A stretch of 53,986 bases of DNA from an uncultured Bacteroidales bacterium (GTDB taxonomy: Bacteria > Bacteroidota > Bacteroidia > Bacteroidales > Bacteroidaceae). Below the pieces are notes generated by a model. That model saw only the letters and a list, made by a program, of their open reading frames with translations, had not been told where the DNA came from and made no database searches. Below are positions 36,513 to 44,623 of this stretch, piece after piece. Numbering within the stretch: the stretch's first letter is position 1; each line of letters opens with the position of its first letter. The stretch is taken from NCBI GenBank assembly GCA_947303715.1, contig CAMYYY010000015.1:1-53986 (forward strand). Direction: 5' to 3'. A program made the translations under genes and the position numbers.

Positions 36513-37627
36513 TTCCCTTTCTGGACATACAAGCTGTCACCGCCCTTCACGCCGATGAGATTGCAGCGGCGGTTGACAGCGTTGTACGTTCGGGCTGGTA
36601 TCTGAAGGGAAGAGCAACAGCCGTTTTTGAGGAAGCGTATGCCACGTTTATCGGCACGTCCCATTGTGTGGGCTGTGCCAATGGGCTGGATGCGCTTACC
36701 CTTATTTTAAAAGGGTATATGGAACTTGGCGTGATGACTCCAGGCGATGAGGTCATCGTCCCCGCCAATACGTTCATTGCCTCCGTGCTTGCCGTCACCC
36801 GCTGTGGATTGGTTCCTGTGTTTGTCGAGCCATGCGCCGAAACCTCGCTTATTGACGACAGCCTCATCGAAGCAGCCATCACCCCACGCACCCGTGCGGT
36901 TATGATTGTCCACCTTTATGGGCGTTGTGCATGGACGGAACGCATCAGCGACATCTGCCGCCGTCATGGGCTGAAGTTGATTGAGGACAATGCCCAGGCG
37001 CACGGGGCGGTTTTTAGAGAACAACGCACGGGCTCTCTCGGAGATGCGGCTGGGCATAGCTTCTATCCGGCTAAGAATCTCGGAGCCTTGGGCGATGCGG
37101 GAGCTGTCACTACAGACGACGACGCTTTGGCCGACGTCGTACGCCGCTTGGGCAACTACGGTATGGAGCCCAAATACCATTGCGACGTGCAAGGCCTCAA
37201 CAGCCGCATCGACGAGATACAAGCAGCCGTACTTACCGTCAAGCTTCGTTACCTGGACGAAGACAACAACCGCCGACGTGCTATTGCCGACATCTATTCC
37301 GAAATGCTCCCTCCCCATCTTGCTTCCCCAAGCCCAGACGCCTCATTCCTAACCGCTAATCCTTCTTCCGTCTTCCACGTCTTCCCTATTTTTACGGAGC
37401 AACGCGATGCCTTGCAACGCTATCTGCTTTCAGAAGGGGTTGAAACCAACATCCACTACCCTATTCCGCCCCATCGTCAGCGTTGCTTCCCGCAGTTCAA
37501 CCACCTCTCCCTGCCCGTCACCGAACGTTTGGCAGCGACAGAGCTCAGCCTCCCCATCAGCCCGGCTCTATCACCTTCAGGCGCCCGCATCGCCGCAGAA
37601 AAGATATTGCACTTCATTCAGAAATAG
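36509..37627 (+). CDS. DegT/DnrJ/EryC1/StrS-family sugar aminotransferase
   Basis: This 372-residue PLP enzyme makes amino-sugar nucleotides for surface polysaccharides. It has the fold type I family features [45 protein letters not shown] and the PLP-binding lysine in [16 protein letters not shown] (about residue 186), with [10 protein letters not shown] downstream. It looks closest to the dTDP-3-amino-3,6-dideoxyhexose type (FdtB/QdtB-like), but no other sugar-nucleotide gene is nearby. The start is GTG, overlapping the SPOR stop by 4 bp. The next ATG lies far inside the fold. Confidence 0.9.
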   Translation: MIPFLDIQAVTALHADEIAAAVDSVVRSGWYLKGRATAVFEEAYATFIGTSHCVGCANGLDALTLILKGYMELGVMTPGDEVIVPANTFIASVLAVTRCGLVPVFVEPCAETSLIDDSLIEAAITPRTRAVMIVHLYGRCAWTERISDICRRHGLKLIEDNAQAHGAVFREQRTGSLGDAAGHSFYPAKNLGALGDAGAVTTDDDALADVVRRLGNYGMEPKYHCDVQGLNSRIDEIQAAVLTVKLRYLDEDNNRRRAIADIYSEMLPPHLASPSPDASFLTANPSSVFHVFPIFTEQRDALQRYLLSEGVETNIHYPIPPHRQRCFPQFNHLSLPVTERLAATELSLPISPALSPSGARIAAEKILHFIQK

Positions 37628-37696
37628 GAGTTTTAGTTAAATGCCGCATGCAAGACTTTTTTTCTTAACTCTTAATTCTTAACTTTTAACTAAATC

Positions 37697-38329
37697 ATGA
37701 AAATCCGTCGTTTGTCCGCAGCCTTCGTCGCTGCATCTGAAATCCGCGACCTGTTCGATAAAGAGGGCATCTCCTTCACTCCCGTCAACCAAATCAATTG
37801 GCCAGCCTATCCCTATCTCCCCGAAGTAGCTGTCCGAATGGCTCTGGGCAACGATGCCCTGCTCATTCATTATCGAGTCAACGAGCAAGCTGTGCTGGCA
37901 CGCTATGTGATGGATGGCGACCGTGTTTGGACAGACTCTTGTGTCGAGACGTTCATCCGTCCGAATAGTGCCGAAGGCTATTACAATATTGAATGCACGT
38001 GCATCGGCACGCTCCTCATCGGCTACGGCGAAGGACGCGAAGGCCGAGAGCCCCTTTCGACAGGACTGCTTGGAGCCGTCGACCGTTGGTCGTCATTGGG
38101 CCGTAAGCCTTTGGGCCTCGTGAATTCGCCTACCTCGTGGAATCTCGCCCTTGCCATACCCTACACCCTTTTCGGCGAGCACGCCCATCAGGTTTCCTCA
38201 GGCGAATTCCGTCTGAACGTCTACAAATGCGGCGACGACCTGCCCACTCCCCACTTCGTTTCCCTTTTCCCCATCAACGTCCCTAATCCCGACTTCCATC
38301 GTCCCGATTCCTTCGGAAAACCGGAATAA
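37697..38329 (+). CDS. CBM9-like carbohydrate-binding protein, cytosolic or unanchored
   Basis: The 210-residue protein has no signal peptide. The centre resembles the family 9 carbohydrate-binding fold seen in many Bacteroidota proteins: VWTDSCVETFIRP, GYYNIECTCIGTLLIGYGEG, a Trp-rich SWNLALAIPYTLFG and EFRLNVYKCGDDL. The role is unknown. It follows the aminotransferase by 69 bp. The spacer has TTAACT-type words (CTTAACTCTTAATTCTTAAC). Its stop codon lies inside a hairpin shared with the convergent protease gene. Confidence 0.75.
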   Translation: MKIRRLSAAFVAASEIRDLFDKEGISFTPVNQINWPAYPYLPEVAVRMALGNDALLIHYRVNEQAVLARYVMDGDRVWTDSCVETFIRPNSAEGYYNIECTCIGTLLIGYGEGREGREPLSTGLLGAVDRWSSLGRKPLGLVNSPTSWNLALAIPYTLFGEHAHQVSSGEFRLNVYKCGDDLPTPHFVSLFPINVPNPDFHRPDSFGKPE

Positions 38330-38350
38330 AATAAGGCTTCTTTTATTTCG
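38322..38350. terminator. Bidirectional terminator-like hairpin holding both stop codons
   Basis: CGGAATAAAA (38322-38331) pairs with TTTTATTTCG (38341-38350) as a 10 bp stem with one G-T pair and a 9 nt loop. The stem contains the stop codons of both convergent genes (38327-38329 plus, 38345-38343 minus). Confidence 0.6.
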
Positions 38351-39827
38351 TGCAATGTATCATAAACACGAAATCTCTTATCCTTTTCACTTTTTCTGAA
38401 AGAGACAAGGAAGAAACACTATTTGAAGTAGGCAGGATTTCGGAGGATGCGGAACTGTCAATTAGTGTGTTTAAGTAGGATGTTTTAATGGCGTAACCTA
38501 CATTCTCGGCTCCTGAGTGTTTTGCGCAAACAACGCCTATGATATTTCCATTTTTATCAAATAGCGGCCCACCGCTATTCCCCGACTGAATGGGAGCGGA
38601 GATTTGGTACAAAGAAACGTCTCCCTGATAGCCTGTTTTCGAGCTGACGATTCCCGATGTGAGTTTAAGTTCTTCTCCCATTGTGGTTATTAGAGGATAC
38701 CCAAGGACAAAGACATCCTCTCCAACGTCTGCCATTCCTTTTCTATATCCATAAGGAATAGTTCCAAAAGAAGAAAAACGGCTATCGTCTATCTGTATCA
38801 ATGCCAAATCATTCTTGCTGTCCGTCGCAATCACCTTTGCGTTTAAGGGATTATCAAAATCACCTTTGATTCCATGAACATAAATATGATTTGCGCCTTC
38901 AACTACATGATTGTTCGTGACAATATATCCGTTTCTCAGAGCAAACCCTGTTCCTGACCATTCGTTAGAAACAGCCGTAGCATCGGGAAATATTTTCAGA
39001 TAGAGTTCCTTTGTTGATTCCAACTGTACTTGCATACTGCTCCCATCAAAGCCTACAAACCCTTCCTCTAAATCACCTTTCGTTACCATCAACCATTGAA
39101 CACTAAATAGCCCTGGGGTCCCCGAAGGTGTCAACGTTGCTTTGGATTCACAAGGTTTCCACCAACTAAACTTTGTCTCACTATCCATGTAGAGAAGCAG
39201 ATAGTTTCCATTTTCCTTGACACATGCTAACGTATACTTGTTTCCGATGTTGCCTTTATAGATGCCACATATCCCGTCATTGTTTTCTAAGATATTCTGC
39301 GTCACCTTATCGATTGTGTAGTTCGTTGTATTGGTGCTCGGATTATTGATGGTATAATGATAGAATGAGAAACCATGCCCTGTTGGCCCGCTGTTGTCAT
39401 GAAGCGAGAAATCCGTATACCCAGGCGGTATTCTACTTTCAAACACAAGTGTATAGGAATACGTTTCACCTTCTTTCACATTATCCCATCCCCATCCGTC
39501 CGACGGCAAACAAGAATGATAGGTTTTCCCATCCGAAGACAATGCGCCTAATAAGTTTATTTTGAAATCATCAACCACCAAAAAAGTATATAGTTTCCCT
39601 CCCGTCCAATAGTTTAACCGCGACATCGGTTTCGTCACGGTTAAACCTATTGTAACGAAGGTATAGTCATCACGCAGTTCTACAGATTTTAGTTGCGCAT
39701 AATATCGGCCATCAGAAGACGTTATCCTACTGCTATTGCTAAATGTGGTTGTTTGCGCTGAAATAAAAAAACAAACAAAAAAGGCTAACAACAGACACCA
39801 AAAACGTTTCTTTACAAACATATTCAA
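38343..39827 (-). CDS. Secreted DegP/HtrA-like trypsin-fold serine protease
   Basis: The 494-residue protein has a signal peptide (MNMFVKKRFWCLLLAFFVCF). Two beta-rich domains of unknown type (about 25-170 and 180-285) precede a trypsin-like domain (about 290-455). The catalytic triad is visible: His in YIVTNNHVVEG, Asp in TDSKNDLALIQ and Ser in PIQSGNSGGPLFD. No PDZ domain follows. It ends with a short tail (SEKVKRIRDFVFMIHCTK). The coding DNA is visibly more A+T-rich than its neighbours. It lies 45 bp downstream of a small lipoprotein gene and may share its transcript from the 40.7 kb promoter. Substrate unknown. Confidence 0.88.
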   Translation of the reverse strand: MNMFVKKRFWCLLLAFFVCFFISAQTTTFSNSSRITSSDGRYYAQLKSVELRDDYTFVTIGLTVTKPMSRLNYWTGGKLYTFLVVDDFKINLLGALSSDGKTYHSCLPSDGWGWDNVKEGETYSYTLVFESRIPPGYTDFSLHDNSGPTGHGFSFYHYTINNPSTNTTNYTIDKVTQNILENNDGICGIYKGNIGNKYTLACVKENGNYLLLYMDSETKFSWWKPCESKATLTPSGTPGLFSVQWLMVTKGDLEEGFVGFDGSSMQVQLESTKELYLKIFPDATAVSNEWSGTGFALRNGYIVTNNHVVEGANHIYVHGIKGDFDNPLNAKVIATDSKNDLALIQIDDSRFSSFGTIPYGYRKGMADVGEDVFVLGYPLITTMGEELKLTSGIVSSKTGYQGDVSLYQISAPIQSGNSGGPLFDKNGNIIGVVCAKHSGAENVGYAIKTSYLNTLIDSSASSEILPTSNSVSSLSLSEKVKRIRDFVFMIHCTK

Positions 39828-39872
39828 AACCTATATCTTGTTCGTAAAGTTGCCCTAAACTCATTATTATCT

Positions 39873-40382
39873 CTATAAACCAGATGGAAATAATGCAAAA
39901 ACTAGGGCAAAGGCAGCCAAAACAATTGAAAAGGTAGATACGATGATAGTGCTTCTTCGATCAAATTCCTTATTCCCTTTGACTTGATATGGCTTTTGTG
40001 TAGTCCTTGCATCATAACAAGAATTGTTGGCATCAACAAAGAACTGTATGGAAGAAGTAGATGTTGTTGTCCTAGTTGCAGGTGTACCTTTTCCTGACAA
40101 AACGTTAACATTCGTATAACCTGCTTCCGTTAAAGCTGTAGTTTTTTCATAAATTAGAATGGAACCACCAGTACCATCGGGCGTAGTTCTATTCGGTGCC
40201 CCATAAGTCCGGACGATTTCGTTATACGTTTTTCCAACCCAAGCCTCTTGCAACTCAAGGGTTGGATCCACCGTCGTATAAGTATATGTATAACACGATG
40301 TCATACATAATAATGTTAGAAAGGCAACACTTTTACCAATAATTCCCTTCATGCCCTTGCATTTACTCTTTTTTCGTTGCAT
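39873..40382 (-). CDS. Small lipoprotein of unknown function with a C-terminal membrane segment
   Basis: The 169-residue protein from the ATG at 40382 (MQRKKSKCKGMKGIIG; a second ATG lies at 40352) has a lipoprotein signal (FLTLLCMTSC). A region with WVGKTYNEIVRTYGAPNR and GGSILIYEK resembles the small SmpA/BamE-like or YG.P-type folds of envelope lipoproteins. The C-terminus has a hydrophobic helix (TIIVSTFSIVLAAFALVFAL). The frame stays open upstream to 40544, but that part is the 3' arm of the structured RNA described below, so I exclude it. The gene is AT-rich like the following protease gene. Confidence 0.7.
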   Translation of the reverse strand: MQRKKSKCKGMKGIIGKSVAFLTLLCMTSCYTYTYTTVDPTLELQEAWVGKTYNEIVRTYGAPNRTTPDGTGGSILIYEKTTALTEAGYTNVNVLSGKGTPATRTTTSTSSIQFFVDANNSCYDARTTQKPYQVKGNKEFDRRSTIIVSTFSIVLAAFALVFALFPSGL

Positions 40383-40415
40383 AGTTTTTTCTTTTTTTGT
40401 GCCTCCCTGTTTCCT

Positions 40416-40682
40416 CCGTTTGGCATTATAAAATAAGGAAGGTGTGGAAACTTGTTGCCTCACCCTATTCTTAGGCTTCTCGCTTTGCCTTCTCCGTGGG
40501 TAAAGCAATAGACCACACCCCTCAGGTATATCGAGTCGCCTCACGGCAAGGATGATATAACCTCAAGTGTGGTGCTATTGCCAACATCTCCACGGATTTG
40601 AACTTTGCGAGAATTCAAGAATAGAAGATGTATTCAATAACACCTTTTTCAAATGTCTGCCATGCGGTCTTACGATGCATGA
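40416..40682 (-). ncRNA. Candidate structured RNA: long hairpin with 6S-like central bubble
   Basis: Below a consensus promoter, the minus strand folds into one long imperfect hairpin. Paired blocks (plus coordinates), from the base: CCG/CGG (40416-40418 with 40665-40667), TGGCA/TGCCA (40421-40425 with 40658-40662), AAGGTGT/ACACCTT (40439-40445 with 40640-40646). A bubble of about 19 and 15 nt follows. Then come CTATTCTT/AAGAATAG, TTCTCGC/GCGAGAA (40477-40483 with 40607-40613), CCGTGG/CCACGG, GCAATAG/CTATTGC, ACCACAC/GTGTGGT, GGTATATC/GATATAACC and an apical GCC-TCAC-GGC. Closing stem, large bubble and long terminal arm recall 6S RNA, a regulator of RNA polymerase. The identity is not proven. 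It could instead be the leader of the lipoprotein gene starting 34 bp beyond it. Confidence 0.7.
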
Positions 40683-40687
40683 CGGGA

Positions 40688-40718
40688 CAAAGGTAATATA
40701 TGTTGAGCGGATTTGCAA
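40688..40718 (-). promoter_or_regulatory. Promoter of the candidate structured RNA
   Basis: On the minus strand, TTG (40718-40716), 20 bp, TACCTTTG (40695-40688): a full-consensus match, among the best in the window. The predicted start is at about 40682, right at the foot of the hairpin. Confidence 0.8.
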
Positions 40719-40822
40719 GAAAAACAAAGTTTTTTTAATTTTTCTGAACAACAATCAATCTGAAAGAAATTTGAATGGAAGCAAGGGGAAGGCATTTTCA
40801 TTTCTTCACAAAGTTTGCAAAA

Positions 40823-40922
40823 CATCTACACAATCTACACAAACAAGGTATTAGACTGATATATTGCCGTTTGAAGCGTGCAGATGGGGCGTTTTATCTA
40901 CACTATCTACACAATCTACACG
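40823..40922. repeat. Clustered 9 bp direct repeats (ATCTACACA type)
   Basis: The word ATCTACAC occurs twice in tandem at 40824-40840 and three times in tandem at 40896-40921, at a 9 bp period. Both groups lie in the AT-rich, gene-free stretch of about 600 bp between the structured RNA and the transporter promoter. The only other structures I see in this stretch are a 44 bp palindrome and a 21 bp tandem array. Confidence 0.7.
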
Positions 40923-40989
40923 GTTTTTGAGCGATTTCGTGGAAAAAAGCACTATAGATAGCTCGTTTGTTACGACGTTTGATGTCTTT

Positions 40990-41033
40990 TATAAACAGGG
41001 GGCGTGTTTATATAAACGCCACCCCTGTTTATA
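40990..41033. repeat. 44 bp palindrome with GTTTATATAAAC core
   Basis: TATAAACAGGGG (40990-41001) and CCCCTGTTTATA (41022-41033) are perfect inverted arms. Between them GTTTATATAAAC forms a second palindrome, so almost the whole segment can fold back. No T-run follows. It is directly adjacent to the 21 bp array, so the two may be parts of one element. Confidence 0.75.
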
Positions 41034-41037
41034 GACA

Positions 41038-41163
41038 GAGTAGGCAAATCAGAAAATAGAATAGGCGAATAAAAAATTAGCGTAGGCGAATAATTTGCCA
41101 GAGCAGGGGAATAATTTCGTAACGCAGGCAAATAAATTTGCAGAGCAGGCAACTATTCAGAGA
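41038..41163. repeat. Tandem array, six units of 21 bp
   Basis: Six diverged 21 bp units start at 41038, 41059, 41080, 41101, 41122 and 41143. All share the block AGGCAAATAA or close variants (AGGCGAATAA, AGGGGAATAA, AGGCAACTAT) at the same phase. They match the unit of the array at 5913-6019 in length, phase and core. The minus strand is again open and reads as degenerate heptads (LPALRNY, SPALANY, SPTLIFY). It lies about 125 bp upstream of the transporter promoter. Confidence 0.85.
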
Positions 41164-41286
41164 GTGCATGGGAATGGAATGGGGTTTCGCTTTTCCGGCA
41201 CGTTCTTTTTATCCTATGAGAGGCTTTTAGATAGGTTGGAGGAGCGTTTTTCTTGCGAATTGTTACAAATATTGGATTTTTATTTG

Positions 41287-41294
41287 TAATTTTG
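41287..41294 (+). promoter_or_regulatory. -7 box of the NSS transporter gene; very short leader
   Basis: TAATTTTG (41287-41294) is 9 bp before the ATG at 41304, so the leader is only about 3-4 nt. No clean TTG lies 20 bp upstream. Confidence 0.55.
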
Positions 41295-41303
41295 CAGCCA
41301 ATT

Positions 41304-42668
41304 ATGGAAAAGAGGAATAATTTCGGAAGCAAGCTGGGCATCATCCTGGCTGCTGCAGGTTCAGCCGTAGGGCTGGGTAATGTATGGCGTTTTCCCACCG
41401 AAACAGGTTCACACGGCGGAGCGGCGTTTATACTCATTTATGTTGTCTGCGTCATCGTGCTGGGCATCCCCGTCATGCTGTCGGAGTTTGTCATCGGACG
41501 CAGCACGCACGCTAACACCATCGATGCCTACCGCCGGCTGGCGCCACGCTCAGGGTGGATTGTGCAGGGGTACTTGGGTGTCTTTGCAGCTTTCATTATC
41601 CTTTCGTACTATAGCGTGGTGGCAGGATGGACAATGAAATACCTCACCACAGCCGTCGTGGGAGGGGTTTCGCGCATTTCTGACCCAGCGTCTTACTATA
41701 CCGCCTTCACCTCCAACGCTTGGTGGCCCATTATCTTTACGGCACTCGTGCTCCTTATCACCCATATCATCGTCGTCCGCGGCGTGCAGAACGGCATCGA
41801 GCGTTTCTCGAAGCTGCTGATGCCCCTGCTGTTCATCATCATTACTGTGCTGGTTGTCTGCTCAATGATGATGCCGGGAGCCAAAGAGGGGCTTCGGTTT
41901 CTCTTGCATCCCGACTTCTCGAAGATTACGGCTGACACGCTCCTCAGCGCCCTTGGGCAGGCATTCTTCTCCCTCAGCCTTGCGATGGGATGCCTGTGCA
42001 CCTACGCCAGCTACTTCCGCGACGACGCCAACCTGACGCGCACAGCCGTCAGCGTCGTCAGCATCGACACGCTGGTAGCCATCATGTGCGGATTCATCAT
42101 CTTCCCTGCCGTATTCAGCGTTCAGGAAATCACGCCTGACGCAGGGCCAGGATTGGTTTTCATCACCCTGCCCAGCGTTTTCCAGATGGCTTTCGACGGA
42201 GCGCCTATACTGGGCTACATCTTTGCCCTGTTGTTCTACCTTCTCCTCATCGTTGCCGCCATCACCAGCACCATCTCGCTCCACGAAACCATTACCGCCT
42301 TCCTGCACGAGCGTGGCCTCTCGCGCCGCGCCGCCGCCTGGATTGTCACCTCCAGCTGCCTCGTGCTGGGCATCTTCTGCTCGCTCAGCTTCGGCCCGAT
42401 GAAGGACTTCCGGCCCTTCTTCGGACTTGGTTTCTTCGATGCCTTCGACTTCCTCTCGGCCAAGATTATCATGCCCATCGGGGGCATCATTATCAGTCTC
42501 TTTGCAGGCTGGCGCCTCGACAAGAAACTGGTTCGCGACCAAGTCACCAACGGCGGAAAGCTGAGGGCACCCCTCTTCGGCCTCTATCGCTTCATCATCC
42601 GTTGGGTGGCTCCCACGCTCATTACTCTCGTTCTCCTCAACGAACTCGGTGTATTCAGCCATAAATGA
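41304..42668 (+). CDS. Sodium-dependent transporter, NSS/SNF family
   Basis: The 454-residue integral membrane protein of the neurotransmitter:sodium symporter family shows the hallmark first helix GSAVGLGNVWRFPTETG with the substrate and sodium site, VLGIPVMLSEFVIGRST, and about 11-12 hydrophobic segments. LeuT-like bacterial members carry amino acids or similar solutes with sodium; the substrate cannot be told here. The ATG at 41304 (MEKRNNFGSK) is preferred because the longer frame starts at a TTG upstream of the -7 box. Its stop overlaps the start of the GH99-like gene (ATGA). Confidence 0.92.
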   Translation: MEKRNNFGSKLGIILAAAGSAVGLGNVWRFPTETGSHGGAAFILIYVVCVIVLGIPVMLSEFVIGRSTHANTIDAYRRLAPRSGWIVQGYLGVFAAFIILSYYSVVAGWTMKYLTTAVVGGVSRISDPASYYTAFTSNAWWPIIFTALVLLITHIIVVRGVQNGIERFSKLLMPLLFIIITVLVVCSMMMPGAKEGLRFLLHPDFSKITADTLLSALGQAFFSLSLAMGCLCTYASYFRDDANLTRTAVSVVSIDTLVAIMCGFIIFPAVFSVQEITPDAGPGLVFITLPSVFQMAFDGAPILGYIFALLFYLLLIVAAITSTISLHETITAFLHERGLSRRAAAWIVTSSCLVLGIFCSLSFGPMKDFRPFFGLGFFDAFDFLSAKIIMPIGGIIISLFAGWRLDKKLVRDQVTNGGKLRAPLFGLYRFIIRWVAPTLITLVLLNELGVFSHK

Positions 42669-44614
42669 TTATGAAAAGAAATCCTTTTTTACTTAACGCC
42701 TTTTTCTACCTGCTTGTATTACCCGTCTTTTCACAAGCTGCCAACTCGCTGACTGACGGCCCTATTGACCTGATGAGCGACACGTGGGTAGCCACAGACG
42801 CGCTGGGGCGGACGATGCCCCTCGTGGATGCCGTCGGCCCTGTGAAGGACGACCATCGCCGCACGGTGGGCATCTTCTATATCACCTGGCACACGCAGAA
42901 TCTTCATCATCTTCCCTCACCCTATCTGGACGTTACCCACATCCTTCACGAAGACCCTTCGGCTCGTCTCCGCCACGACCATCCGCTCTGGCGCTACGGC
43001 ACCTACCATTGGGGCGAACCCGAGATGGGTTACTTCCTCAGTCAGGACGAATGGGTTATCCGCCGCGACATGTCGATGCTGACAGACGCCGGCGTCGATG
43101 TGCTGGTGCTTGACGTAACCAACGGCGTCTGCTACTGGGACGAATGGGAGGTGCTCTTCTCCACCATGATGCAGATGCGCGCCGAGGGTAACGTCACGCC
43201 GCAATTCGTCTTCTGGTCGTACAACGGAGGGCCTGTTGGCGTGGTGAAGTCACTCTACGAACGAATTTATAAGGAGAAGCGCTTCGCCGACCTTTGGTTC
43301 TATTGGGACGGGAAGCCGCTGCTGCTCTACAATGCCGACCCCTCGTATGATGCCAACGGCACCTACCCCGACGTTTCGGCCAACGACTATCCGCAGGAGA
43401 TACGCGACTTCTTCACCCTGCGCAACATGTGGTGGGGGTATTACACATGGCACGGCCATCGCTTCATCGGCACGGAGGACAACTGGAGTTTCGGCTACTC
43501 GATGGCCGACAGTATGATTATCGGCATGAAGCCCGAGGAGCTGGTTTCGAAACATCACGGCCAGCTGGAAGAAGCCGCCGTCACCCCTGCACAGCATCCT
43601 GTGACGATGACCAACGTACCGATGGGCGTGGGCAAATCGTGGTCGCGCAAGTATGGCGAACCCCCGCTCAACGAGTACGACATGCCCTCTGAGGCCTACG
43701 TCCCCTGGCTGGGGCGCAAGGTGGAGCATCCCGAAGGCTACGGCATCTACTTCCAGGAGCGCTGGGACGATGCCCTTGCCGCCGACCCGCCTTTCATCTA
43801 CCTCAACGACTGGAACGAATGGACAGCCGGCATGTGGGAGCGCGGACAAAAAACGATGTGGCTGGGACGTGAGAACTCGTTCATCTTCGTCGACCAGTAT
43901 AACGCTGAGTTCAACCGCACTATCCAACCCATGCGCAACGGCTATACCGATAACTACTACATGCAGATGGCGCAGAACATTCGCCGCTACAAGGGGGTCC
44001 GCCCCATCCCCGTCAATCGTGGGAAGCAACGCATCCGCATCGACGGACGGTTTGCCGATTGGGAAGCCGTCGGAGTCACCTACCGCGATACCCGCGGCGA
44101 CATCATCCCCCGCAACGCCCCAGGTTACGCTGAGCTCCAATACTCCGACAGCACCGGACGCAACGACATCCACGATGCAAAGGTAACTGTTACCCGCGAC
44201 GGGCGTCACGTGGCCTTCTATGTCCGCACCGCAGCTCCCATCTCGCCCTACACCGACCCTGATTGGATGCTCCTGCTCATCGATGCCGACCAGGATGTGC
44301 AGACGGGTTGGTTGGGTTATGACCTCATGGTGAACGGCATCGTTGTCGATGACCACACTACGACCGTCAAACGCTACGACTCCGCCACCGAAAGCTGGAC
44401 AACCGTCGGCAAAGTGCCCTACGCCGTCAACGGCTGCGAAATGGAGCTCTCCCTACCCGCTTCGTGGATAGGTGTAAAGGGAAGTTCGGCCAGCTTCGAC
44501 TTCAAGTGGGCAGACAACTGCGGTTCTCTCACCGATCACGCCGCCTTTGCCCTTCACGGAGATGCTGCGCCAAATCGTCGCTTCAACTACCGCTTCGTCT
44601 GGCAGAAAAGATAA
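42665..44614 (+). CDS. Secreted GH71/GH99-like protein with C-terminal CBM9-like domain
   Basis: The 649-residue protein has a signal peptide (FLLNAFFYLLVLPVFSQA). A large catalytic-like region (about 60-445) resembles GH99-like TIM barrels: VGIFYITWHTQN, AGVDVLVLDVTNG, LWFYWDGKPLLLYN, FQERWDDALAADPPFIYLND and WNEWTAG. A C-terminal sandwich (about 455-645) resembles CBM9 (IDGRFADWEAVGVTY, WMLLLIDADQD). GH99 enzymes cleave mannose glycans internally, but this branch is uncharacterised to my knowledge. ATG 42665 overlaps the transporter stop by 4 bp; ATG 42671 (MKRNPF) is an alternative. The overlap with the transporter suggests co-expression. Confidence 0.78.
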   Translation: MIMKRNPFLLNAFFYLLVLPVFSQAANSLTDGPIDLMSDTWVATDALGRTMPLVDAVGPVKDDHRRTVGIFYITWHTQNLHHLPSPYLDVTHILHEDPSARLRHDHPLWRYGTYHWGEPEMGYFLSQDEWVIRRDMSMLTDAGVDVLVLDVTNGVCYWDEWEVLFSTMMQMRAEGNVTPQFVFWSYNGGPVGVVKSLYERIYKEKRFADLWFYWDGKPLLLYNADPSYDANGTYPDVSANDYPQEIRDFFTLRNMWWGYYTWHGHRFIGTEDNWSFGYSMADSMIIGMKPEELVSKHHGQLEEAAVTPAQHPVTMTNVPMGVGKSWSRKYGEPPLNEYDMPSEAYVPWLGRKVEHPEGYGIYFQERWDDALAADPPFIYLNDWNEWTAGMWERGQKTMWLGRENSFIFVDQYNAEFNRTIQPMRNGYTDNYYMQMAQNIRRYKGVRPIPVNRGKQRIRIDGRFADWEAVGVTYRDTRGDIIPRNAPGYAELQYSDSTGRNDIHDAKVTVTRDGRHVAFYVRTAAPISPYTDPDWMLLLIDADQDVQTGWLGYDLMVNGIVVDDHTTTVKRYDSATESWTTVGKVPYAVNGCEMELSLPASWIGVKGSSASFDFKWADNCGSLTDHAAFALHGDAAPNRRFNYRFVWQKR

Positions 44615-44623
44615 AAAAACGCC

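Noticed and set aside
40383..40544. N-terminal extension of the small lipoprotein
   Set aside because: This stretch is the 3' arm of the structured RNA. The lipoprotein signal needs the start at 40382 or 40352.
40970..41152. Small minus-strand frame with LPALRNY-type heptads
   Set aside because: Same explanation as the 5.9 kb array; no promoter, and the sequence is the tandem repeat itself.
41862..42662. Minus-strand frame of 266 codons opposite the NSS transporter
   Set aside because: Glu/Gly-rich antisense of membrane-helix codons, a known artefact; no other support.
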